In this document: positions 1 through 8,353 of the stretch, in pieces
How the letters are laid out: every line of letters begins with the position of its first letter
Numbering within the stretch: position 1 is the first letter of the stretch
DNA from: Rhinolophus ferrumequinum
Taxonomy: Eukaryota; Chordata; Mammalia; Chiroptera; Rhinolophidae
Length of the DNA stretch: 64,000 nucleotides
Direction: 5' to 3'
NCBI RefSeq assembly: GCF_004115265.2
Contig: NC_046306.1
Span: forward strand, 9,995,324-10,059,323
Program-made: the position numbers and the translations under genes
The notes under the pieces: generated by a model
The model's database searches: none
Told to the model about the DNA's origin: nothing
What the model saw: the letters and a program-made list of their open reading frames with translations, nothing else

Positions 1-3000
1 TCTTTGGAAGACAGCTTGGCAGTTTCTTACAAAACATACTGTTACTGTTACCATATGATCCAGCATAGCTCAGTCTCACTGTCCATCCTCCCCCACCCCC
101 GACCCCATCTCCTGCAGAAGTTCCAACCAAGGGCTGAGGGCTGTCTATGTGGGTCCATGCTCCAAGAGTGAGCAAGGTGGACTAGGGTGAGAAGACCCTA
201 CCAGGCAAGGGAAGACACTGGCAGGGCCATTTACTAACAATGTAAGTTACTTCCCCTCTGAACCTGTTTCCTCATCTGTAAGATACGTACAATATTATTA
301 CCTCCCTTGGAGTCTGGTAGGAAATTTCAGTAACAGTTGCTGTTATTCTGATGACTCAAGTAGGGAGAAATGGTATGTTTGGACTTGATCAAACAGTAGG
401 ACAGTGAAATGTTTGAGGCAGCCTAGCATGTACATGTCAACCTTGAAAAGTGACATCCAAGTCCCAGACTGCACACACCACCATTTTCACATCAGAGCAA
501 AAACATGCTCTCACCCACTAGGACCACCCCCACCTCAAGCCTTCCCACCTGTAAACTGGCCCGATGGGGCTATTTTTAGGAAAAGGACCATTTATTTAAA
601 TGAGCCTGCCAAGTGAGAAGATCCAGATCTTTTCTTTTTAAAAAAGCCTCAGATATAAATAAGCCCAAGATGGTATGTTTCTGCCACAACAGGTAAAAGT
701 TGAAAACAGACCTGCAGTTAACATCGGGACCTTAGGAAGAATTTTCAAGGGACCAACAGATTAGTGGGCCATGGGACCTGCCCATTACACCCACCCAGCC
801 TTTGAAGCCAGTTTGGAAACTGTTGGGAAACCTTGTAAAATCCAAGTCAACAGAGAATATAAAAGTTACTCGTCAGGTAGGAAGTCCATCAAGGCTTTAT
901 CTTAAAGAACAGATGCCACCATCCCAAGCCAAGTGCTCTCAGAAAAGAGGTTGCCCGATTCACCAAATAAAAGTACACCCACTTATATTTCAATTTCAGC
1001 AAATAATTTCAATTATGTTCAAACATTGCATGAGACATACACTAAAAGTTATTTACCTGAAATTCAAATTGAACTGGGCATCGTTTTTATATGGCCCAAC
1101 TATGACAAGGGCAGTGCTGAAAGGGACACACAGCTCAAATTGCAGGTTTCAAACTGGCTTCCAGGCCATGAGGCCCCCATATGTACGTTGCTCATTCTTC
1201 AAAGTTTATAAACTTGGAAATCAGTTGCCAGTATTTTAAGGGTTTCTGGCTTCCTTTAAAAATGGGAAGCCCCCACCATGCTGCCCCATTATCACAACAT
1301 GATGGGGAGAGAAACGAATGCCGTAAAGTGAAAACTGATTCTTCACGTTAGATTGAAAGGATCGTGGGCAAATTTGTTTCTGGTTGGTTTGTTGCATGAG
1401 TCTGGCAGTTGCATGTCAGGAGCTCACATTTCAGGCCTGGAGAACTTGCCCTTTGTCTGGCTCTGCTGCCGCAGTGGACCCCCGAAGTGCTGGCTTCACC
1501 ACCGGAAAAAACGCCCATCTGCAATTTCCCCACCTGCCATCCCTTTCATAGGCCGAGAGTGAAAGCTTCTCTACACAGGCAGGAGAAATATGCCCACAGC
1601 GCCCCCTGCAGACAAAGGCTGGAGCTGCAAGTCTTGGAAGGAGCCCCAGCTCCACTTCCCTGGTGATTGTGTGGCCCTGTTCTGAGACAGGCAAAATCTA
1701 GATGAAAAAGAAATGAAAAAAATAACCAGTTGAGAATCTTTCTATATTACAAGCAGAATTCTACGTGTTTCTTTACTCCTCAAAATATCCCCATAAGGTG
1801 GGTACTATTACACCTCCATTTTTCTGAATAAATTCTGGCTGAGAGGTGAATCAATTACCCAAGATGGAGTTCAAATCTCAGCTCCATCACTTCCATGGCA
1901 ATGTGACCTCAAGTAAATTGCTAAACCTCCCTGAGTCTGTTTTCCTGTCTAAAGAGGTGAAGCAATTTGCCCAAAATCAGCCAGTCAAGAGGACCAAGTA
2001 GGATGAGACAAACTAGGAAGAAACATGGGGACGTAGGGGATGTTAAATGAAACCAAACTGGCCACGAGTCATTTGGAATTTCCCACAGTTAAACACTAAA
2101 AAGTTAACATGTTTATTAATCTCATACATTACCTATAGAGCACAGAACCCATGATTTAGTACGTACAACTCATTCAGAAATGCCTACATACATATAAACG
2201 TGCAAGTGTGGGATCCACCCTCTGCCCCTGGAGTTTGATCTCTGTAGATATCTGCTTATTAATTATTACCCTGTTCAGTGTTTATCTCCAATGACCAAAT
2301 CCAAGAACATTTTGATTTAAAGCATTTTTTATTTTCCTTCTCCAGATAGGAAGCCTACAAAGTTGTATTGTGCTTTTTAAGGAAAATACAGGGTCAGTCT
2401 TTTTCAAAAGGCCTTGTATTCCAACTCTACTGGCAAGAAACTCCTTAGCAACTGGAGTTTGCAACTTCCTTCTGACATAAAGTGCTACACGTTTGGGATA
2501 TGGGAGCACCTGGTTAAAAAACTTCAGAAACTAGTTAGATGGACATTGGACATTTAATTATCAGACCAAGAAGACTTTCAGTCTATTCTGTACCTCATTG
2601 AAGCCTGTATGTTGTACTTATGTTAAAATGTTCAACCTCAATATAAATCCTTTCTAATTACAGGAACTATTCAAGAGTAGGCAAATCCAGGATCACACCA
2701 AAAGGTATCTGTTGTTTTTAGAGGGACATAGCACCAATGCAATACATATAAGAGACAAATGGGGCATTTGAATATCAAGTGGATAAGCCGACATTAGGGA
2801 ACTAATATTAGCTGTTCAAGATCAGTTACGTGGGCGAATAGGGATCAAGGGTCATCAAAGGGCAATGAGCGATCTTTGACACGCCCAAAGGATCCAGAAA
2901 GAGTGTGTTGTTTAAAAACGGGAGTAGGTGTAGACTTAATTTTTCCTTTCTTGCAAGACATGTAATACCAATAGGTCAACAGTCTCCTGCTAACTTAATT

Positions 3001-3084
3001 CTCCCCTCGTTTTATATATCCAACCTGGAATTGGGTCCCCAGGTTACTCCCAAGTGGGCAAATGCAACACCTCTCTACCCTGGG
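1..3084. other. Gene-free flank beyond the 3' end of ZFAS1
   Basis: I see no gene here. Open frames are short (under 100 codons), overlap on both strands and lack splice context or recognisable domains. Two old MIR-like pieces can be made out, near 205-330 and 1775-1960, by the 'cctctgaacctgtttcctcatctgtaa' type of core, which is typical of mammalian MIRs. Longer ZFAS1 isoforms known in human could run through this side, but no exon can be supported from sequence alone. Confidence 0.5.
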
Positions 3085-3233
3085 CACATTTAATAATAAT
3101 TTTATTAGGTTGACACCAGGATAACACCATTTGCAGAAACCTCACCTGTTACAGGACAGACTGAACCAAGCCAAGGGGACGATCAGGCTACAATCAACCT
3201 ACTTAGTGCCCAGTGACTCACAGGGCTCCCGAC
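3085..3233 (-). ncRNA. ZFAS1: ZFAS1 last exon with poly(A) signal
   Basis: Acceptor ctcgttacag|GTCGGG on the minus strand and an AATAAA at 3101-3106. The cleavage site is put about 15-20 nt further on. In human, longer isoforms use other 3' ends, so this is the core form. Confidence 0.65.
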
Positions 3234-3365
3234 CTGTAACGAGTTAATAGATGAAGCAAAGATAAATGACCTGCATGCTAAGAGAAAAAAACCCATAGAG
3301 CAAGCCCAATCCCCACTTAGAAAGTAGTCTGTTAGTGGTAAGCAAAACAGAAGTTATCTCTGAGG

Positions 3366-3450
3366 CTAATGCATCAGACAAAAACTGGCGAATAGTTTAG
3401 TTAGATCAACAGGGTCGATCTGATAGGGAAAAAAGTTGTCATCAACTGCA
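3366..3450 (-). ncRNA. SNORD12: Box C/D snoRNA, SNORD12-like
   Basis: In ZFAS1 intron 3. Box C TTGATGA is at 3439-3445 and box D CTGA at 3374-3377 (minus). The terminal stem is short (TGCA with TGCA). The ATCAGATCGACC and GCCAGTTT blocks match the other two snoRNAs of the locus. The known target of the family in human is 28S rRNA. I did not fit the guide to rRNA here. Confidence 0.82.
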
Positions 3451-3524
3451 GTGGCCATATTTCAGCCACAGAAAATAGAGCACAAGGTGGATAGCCCCAT
3501 ATTTAAAAGAAAAGCAGTTACTAC

Positions 3525-3666
3525 CTGCTCCATTCTCCAGATCCTTTATGTCTATTCAGCCACGTGGGCAAGGGCACTTAGGAAACGTGTACATCACTTA
3601 GCAATCCTTTCCCACTTATGGATTCATCCTGGTCCATTCAAAGTCTGCTTTCTGCCAGTCATAAAC
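3525..3666 (-). ncRNA. ZFAS1: ZFAS1 exon 3
   Basis: Runs from a tgctctcag acceptor to a GAGCAG|gtagta donor on the minus strand and lies between two snoRNAs. The upstream snoRNA (3743-3832) ends 76 nt before the acceptor, the usual host-intron spacing. Confidence 0.65.
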
Positions 3667-3742
3667 CTGAGAGCAAAACACCAAAACATGAGCTCCAATC
3701 AGCTAGATGCTTAAGGAACTAAGGGACAAAGGAGGGGCTCAA

Positions 3743-3832
3743 GCTGGCATATCAGACAGAAACTGGCTTAGAGAAGTTAGATCAACATGGTCGATCTGTC
3801 GGGGAAAAAAGTTCAGTCATCATATATGCCAG
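3743..3832 (-). ncRNA. SNORD12B: Box C/D snoRNA, SNORD12B-like
   Basis: In ZFAS1 intron 2. Box C ATGATGA is at 3817-3823 and box D CTGA at 3752-3755 (minus). The ends CTGGCATAT and ATATGCCAG form a perfect 9-bp stem. It shares the TTTTTTCCCC...CAGATCGACC block and the GCCAGTTT block before box D with its two neighbours, marking a paralogous trio. The assignment to 12B rather than 12 is by position. Confidence 0.87.
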
Positions 3833-3927
3833 TAAGAAGCTATTGGTCTTTATAGACAGAGCCCTGAACCAGGAATAAGATTTGGTCGGTCTGATCCTAT
3901 ACTTGCAAATTCACTCAATATTTGAGC

Positions 3928-3966
3928 ACTTCTGTGTCCTGTTTGTAAGAAACAGGACACAGAAGT
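3928..3966. repeat. Perfect inverted repeat (17-bp stem, 5-nt loop)
   Basis: The arm acttctgtgtcctgttt is followed by gtaag and then by its exact reverse complement. The repeat lies within ZFAS1 intron 2, between the SNORD12B-like snoRNA and the SINE, in the transcribed strand. It does not match a snoRNA or a transposon end that I know, and no target-site duplication is visible. Confidence 0.9.
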
Positions 3967-4154
3967 AAGAAAATATCTGCAACGACCAACACTCCTGGCC
4001 TTCTGAGCTAACACTTGATACAGGCCTGTATGGCTGGCAAGAGCTGTGTAGAAATGTTTGGCTTCTCCTGAAACGAGAAGTGACCACAGAGCTTTGGGCA
4101 AGTGTCAGGACGTTACATTTTAATGTAAGATGTTATCACTAAAAACCTGGGATA

Positions 4155-4323
4155 ATGGGGCAGCCGGTTAGCTCAGCTGGTTAGAGCAAGATGCTCGTAA
4201 CACCAGGGTTGCCGGTTCGATCCCCGCATGGGCCACTGTGAGCTGTGTCCTCCACAATTAGAGTGAAACTACTTGACTTGGAGCTGATGGGTCCTGGAAA
4301 AAAACACTTCAAAATTAAAAAAC
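4155..4323 (+). repeat. tRNA-derived SINE
   Basis: The head reads GGGGCAGCCGGTTAGCTCAG with A-box-like and GGTTCGATCCC B-box sequences, then a 'cttgacttggagctgatg' body and an A-rich tail. It is flanked by near-identical 13-14 bp repeats, aaaaacctgggata (4141-4154) and aaaaactgggata (4324-4336). It lies in intron 2 of ZFAS1. The B box makes it look like a tRNA gene, but no cloverleaf is complete. Confidence 0.85.
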
Positions 4324-4336
4324 AAAAACTGGGATA

Positions 4337-5443
4337 CTCTGGGACAGCAAGATTTAAGAAAAAACCTTTCCTCCAAGAAGTCTTGCCCTTAGGACATCAC
4401 TCCTGGACTCAAAAGCATTTGATAGGCATATGGGAATTAGTTTGAGTGGCTAGGTTAGCAGAAACACATTTCGCTTTCCTTTAAAAAATGCCACCACATC
4501 CATCCCTTTAGAAAACTAACTGCACAAGAAAGCTGTTTATCAAGAAACACACGTGAAAGAATGGAATCCAAAAGAGTGCTTTAAAGCGCGTTCAAAACAC
4601 CTAAGAGGTTATGGAATAAACTTAACAAGCTCATCAGGGGGCCACATGGCAGGCCTAACAAGCTCAGTGACCCAAAGTAACCATACAAAATGGTCTCATC
4701 ACAAATTCCTAACTGGGCAAGTCACAGTGGACAGTCCCAGGCCTGTATCTTTAGCAAAGGTCCCCCTCTCCCTTGTGAACCCCTTCCATTGTTTTTATGC
4801 ATCTGGATAACATCTTTTAAATACCAGAGTAATTTTCTTTACCTACCTCTCAAAGGCACCACTGCTGGCACCAGACACCACTGAACCCTGTTATCTTGTT
4901 CTCTGCATACCCTCTGTTGTAAATGTTAACTCTCCGGTACCCATCAGTGTCAAAGTATGTTTCTCCATTTTGCCTTTTATCCAATCCTGGAGATTTCCCT
5001 GCTATGCTTTCTCCCGCCTCCTTAATCTACCAACGGATTTCATGTAACCTTGTTTCCTTTGATTCTAATGTATAAAATAAGCTACAAAACTGCCATTCTT
5101 CAGAGCATTTTCTCAGTCTGTAGAGTTTGCTTCACGGCCTATGTTGTCAGTCTGGATCAAATTCGTAAAAATGCTCTACAGGTTTGGATGTTTCTTCCTT
5201 TGAAGAGATTATTCAGTATTCCACTTTGGGCAATTATAGCTCTTAAAACTTTTTTCATCAGCAACGTAAGTCTAATGGGTACATTTTTGAGAATTTTAAT
5301 AAAATTAAGCATCCAGAACATTTTAAATACCTAGTACTTAAACTATGCTTAATAAAAACTAGCTACGGTTCCAAGTTCGGCTAGCAAACAAAGGATCCTC
5401 AGAGCACGCGTTTCCTACAATAGGCCAGGAGACAAATGCTTAC
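4337..5443. other. ZFAS1 intron 2, 5' part; no gene seen
   Basis: About 1.1 kb between the SINE and exon 2. No exon can be supported. The stretch near 4960-5340, with a TATAAAA-like motif at about 5071 and a 'gtctggatcaaatt' block, resembles an old interspersed repeat that I cannot place. Confidence 0.4.
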
Positions 5444-5553
5444 CCCGGCAGTGAAGACACGGAAGGTTCTAGATGTCTACACAGAGTTCTCTTGGAGGCC
5501 CAGAAACGACCCTCTCCTCCAAGATCCATTCTGCACCCTTTGATCGCGCTAAC
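5444..5553 (-). ncRNA. ZFAS1: ZFAS1 exon 2
   Basis: Bounded by a ttcgcag acceptor and a GGG|gtaagc donor on the minus strand. The acceptor lies 74 nt after the end of the SNORD12C-like snoRNA, which supports the boundary. A longer exon cannot be ruled out. Confidence 0.6.
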
Positions 5554-5627
5554 CTGCGAACCAACAAAGAAAGGGCATCAATCGCCATCTTCCCACGATG
5601 GAGAAAGCACGTGGCCGGACCTTTTGA

Positions 5628-5718
5628 GGCTGATGCATCAGAATTAACTGGCAAGTATTTAGAGATCAGCATGATCGATCTGATGGGGAAAAAAGTAAAG
5701 TCATCATTTACACCAGCC
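5628..5718 (-). ncRNA. SNORD12C: Box C/D snoRNA, SNORD12C-like
   Basis: In ZFAS1 intron 1. Box C ATGATGA is at 5701-5707 and box D CTGA at 5638-5641 (minus). The flanks GGCTGGTGTA and TGCATCAGCC form a 10-bp terminal stem counting G-U pairs. An internal D'-like CTGA (5666-5669) follows the shared ATCAGATCGA guide element. The family directs 2'-O-methylation of rRNA. Which paralogue this is follows only from its order in the host gene. Confidence 0.85.
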
Positions 5719-5876
5719 AAGGACTCCTCGGGTCTGTATACAAGGCGCGGGTTTTCCACCTCTAATTGAGCTCCCCGAAAGCCTATTAAGGTCAGAGCAA
5801 GAGGAGCCACGGGAAGGGGCGATGGCAAAGAAGAGGTACAGAGACCTCGAACGGAAAACCGTAGGTCTCAACTCAC

Positions 5877-5979
5877 CGCACAGAGTAGTAACCCCGGGTT
5901 CCCGGAGCCGGACGACATCGGATGAGGAGGACGCACACGAACTAACACGAACACGCTGCGGAAGCAAAAGGACGAAAAG
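5877..5979 (-). ncRNA. ZFAS1: ZFAS1 exon 1
   Basis: First exon of the snoRNA host. It starts about 20 nt after a TATA-like TATATAAA (minus, 5994-6001), at a pyrimidine-rich CTTTTCGTCCTTTTGCTTCC, and ends at the donor CTGTGCG|gtgagt. The exact start base is an estimate, within about 10 nt. Confidence 0.7.
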
Positions 5980-6444
5980 CTCTCCTGTTCTCCTTTATAT
6001 AATCAGAGGAGCTCTTGCGCCTGCGCACTAGACTTGAGACGCTTCCGGTCGCCCCGGCGCCGCGCGGGAAATGTAGTCTCCCAGGCGATCTGATGGTTGT
6101 CAAGGCCGGTCTAGCCCCTCCTCCTTCTCTGTACACACTGGGCCGCCGGGGCTCGGCGGCTTCGCCGCCATGTCGCTCTTCACACGCACCAAGAAGTGCT
6201 CCGAGTCCCCCCTCTTTCGGGGCTGGCTGAGGCCCTCTGCAATCCCCTCCCCTGAGCCGCGCCCGCCCGAGCCCGACGCTGGGAGCTGAGACGACGCCCG
6301 CCCGCGCGTCCGCCCTCCCCGGCCTGAGGGCGGGGGCGCCGGCAGCGCCGGGACCGCTCCTCCTCGGCCTCCGCCTCCTCCTCTCCCCCCGCCGCCGCGG
6401 CCGCCGGTCCGGCCCCTTCCCCCGCCCTGTGTTTGCTAGGAAGG

Positions 6445-6454
6445 GAAACCGAAA
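6445..6454 (+). promoter_or_regulatory. Interferon-stimulated response element (ISRE)
   Basis: GAAACCGAAA inside AGGGAAACCGAAAGTG fits the ISRE consensus GAAANNGAAA that ISGF3 and IRFs bind. It lies about 90 bp upstream of the ZNFX1 exon 1 donor, at or just before the expected start. ZNFX1 is known to be interferon-induced, so a site here is expected. Occupancy is inferred. Confidence 0.7.
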
Positions 6455-6459
6455 GTGCG

Positions 6460-6544
6460 CGGCGCCGGGTGGAGCCGCGGACCTGTCTGGGCCAGACCCG
6501 CAGCAGCCGGCGGCGGCGGCGACGGGTAGACGCGCTGGAACCAG
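6460..6544 (+). other. ZNFX1: ZNFX1 exon 1, non-coding (5' boundary approximate)
   Basis: The exon ends at GGAACCAG|gtgagc. No ATG in the region opens a frame that joins the ZNFX1 coding sequence, so the exon is 5'UTR. The start is set after the ISRE by inference and could lie up to about 250 bp further upstream. Confidence 0.55.
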
Positions 6545-8258
6545 GTGAGCGACCCCCGCGACGCATCCCGGGCGCGCACCTGCTTCTGCTCCCGCGACCC
6601 CCGGCGCTCGCACCGCCCCTCCACTGCCTGCGCTTCTGCCCCGGCGCCCGCCTGAGAGACCCCAACAGCTCCTCAGCCCCTGGCGCCCCGCTCGCCTCAG
6701 CGCCCCTGTCACTTCCATCACCCTGCTCAGCGCCCCCGTCATCCACCTGAGAATCCCTGTCCCCTCTCCTCTGCGCCTCCGTTTCCCCCTCAGCGCCCCT
6801 GTCACCTCAGTGCCCGACACCTCCATCCCTGCCTCTGCTCCACCTGGGGTCCCCCTTCACCTCCCCTCGCCCCTCCTCTGCCCCCAGCGCCTCCATTATC
6901 CATCTGGAGCCCTCCATCACCACCTCTACCTCTGGCCTGGTCATCCAGCTCTCCTCTGCCCCGTACCCCCGTCTCTTTCCTCACTTTCTACCAAAGCCAC
7001 CCCTTTCATCTTCTTCGGTCCTCACCTCATTCATCCCACGTCTTCCACGAAGCACCCTCAGCACCGAGACTCCCCATCACTTCACACGCACCCCCAGCTG
7101 AGCTCAGCCCCCTTCTTCCTGAGGCCCCGTCCCTCTGCAACTGTCCCCTGCCACTCCCTGCTTCAGCCTTGCCGCGGCCCCTTTGCCCTGCCACCACACA
7201 GCCCTGGCTCGCCCTCGCCCCCCTGTTTCCATCCCCCTCCGGTGGGCTCCGGGGTACCCCTGACTTCTCCATCCTCTCTGACGCCCTCCCGGAAGCCAGG
7301 AGGCTTTCACCTGAAACCCAGCTCTGCCTCTTGTTTCAGTCTGTCTCATGCCACCCCGGTAATGACCGAGCTCCTGTAATGTGATCCCGACACCAGCTTG
7401 AACAGCACCGACGTTCTGCTTCCTGTCTTTTAGGACTTGATTCCCAAAGAAACCCACTTGCGCTTGCTTTTTTCATAGCATTTCCTGTTCCTCTCTCTGC
7501 TCCTTCCTTTCCTTGCTGTTGTTTTTCTTTCGTAGAAAATTTTAGTTTCTATTTTAGTATTTTTCAACAAGAGGAAGATGGGATTTTTCTCCTCAGATAA
7601 TTTTTTTAATAATAAAAAAAAACAACTGTAAATATTGAACCTGCGCCATGAGAGCCGGCTTTGATACGATGAGGGAGGAGATTTCACCAAAAATACTGCC
7701 AGCAGGAAGGAAAGGGACTCCTTTTTTCGATGAGGATGAAAGCTCCTCCTCAAATCTATTCACATTTTCCAACCATGAATATTAAAAAACTCTGTGAGAG
7801 GAACAGTCTCAGAAAATCCCCGTGGTTTTTTTCCTTTCCCTAGCCCAACGCACATGATGTGTATGGGTTAGACTAAGAGTTTCCCTTAAATGGGCTTCCT
7901 CTTCCTCTTTCTCTCCTGGCAACAATATTTATCTGCTTTGTAGAAGAGTAAAACGAAACCTAGCAACTGATTAAGTAACTTGGCTAAAAGCATAAACCAA
8001 ACAGTAGTTTTTAACGGGAATCGGGAATCGATGCCATTCCCTCTATACTGAGAAAGTGCGGGGATAAAGAGAAGGGGGAAATTTAACCCCTTGAGACCAC
8101 TTAAATTGTAAATTTAATGTTTCGTATCATCACTGGGCATTCACAGAGTGGAGCACTTGTGTCCATGACTAAAATTTGTGTTTGACTCTTAGTTAACAAA
8201 TCATTAAGATGTCAAAAGAGAGGGATTGGCTTGATGTTGTTTTGGGTGTTTTCTACTA
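6545..8258. other. ZNFX1 intron 1
   Basis: The first kilobase is unusually C-rich (about 6600-7400, many CCC and CCTC runs) and opens long but meaningless frames on both strands. The rest is ordinary intron. The acceptor of exon 2 could be ctactag (8259) or ctgtgcag (about 8299). I see no second gene. Confidence 0.5.
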
Positions 8259-8353
8259 GATGCTGTGTTTTGAGGGTACTAATAACTCAACCTGTGCAGA
8301 TTTCCACGTACCTGAAAGTAACGTGAATGTGGAAGAACTCAGATGACTCAGAG

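Larger units (their letters stand above)
3085..5979 (-). ncRNA. ZFAS1: ZFAS1, long non-coding snoRNA host gene
   Basis: This is the non-coding host RNA of the SNORD12 snoRNAs, transcribed head-to-head with ZNFX1. I read four exons on the minus strand: 5877-5979, 5444-5553, 3525-3666 and 3085-3233, about 504 nt in all. The introns have GT donors (gtgagt, gtaagc, gtagta) and AG acceptors, and each holds one box C/D snoRNA. Two of the snoRNAs end 74 and 76 nt before the next exon, the spacing typical of intron-encoded C/D snoRNAs. The third lies about 130 nt away. The RNA would start in a pyrimidine run (CTTTTCGTCC), as in 5'TOP host genes, and an AATAAA at 3101-3106 (minus) closes the last exon. 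Open frames are short, consistent with a non-coding RNA. Exons 1, 3 and 4 are the firmest. The name rests on gene order plus the snoRNAs. A SINE (4155-4323) sits in intron 2. Confidence 0.85.
5880..6800. promoter_or_regulatory. Bidirectional CpG-island promoter, ZFAS1/ZNFX1
   Basis: A strongly GC- and CpG-rich block between the divergent ZFAS1 and ZNFX1 starts. From left to right it holds a TATA-like box for ZFAS1 (minus, 5994-6001), an NRF1-like TGCGCCTGCGCA (6016-6027), an ETS-type CCGGAAGC on the minus strand near 6041-6048, a ZNF143-like GGGAAATGTAGT (6066-6077), many GC boxes, and an ISRE (6445-6454). The ZNFX1 start must precede the donor at 6545. Its exact base cannot be read from sequence. 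Confidence 0.85.

Noticed and set aside
4155-4230. tRNA gene
   Set aside because: B box and partial A box only, inside a SINE with a body, A-tail and target duplication; no full cloverleaf.
4960-5340. Solo LTR in ZFAS1 intron 2
   Set aside because: A TATA-like motif and repeat-like words are present, but no TG...CA ends or target duplication could be placed.
5942-6826. Long minus-strand open frame (294 codons) in the first CpG island
   Set aside because: GC-rich DNA lacks stops. The translation is low-complexity Arg/Gly/Ala and overlaps the ZFAS1/ZNFX1 promoter; no domain is recognised.
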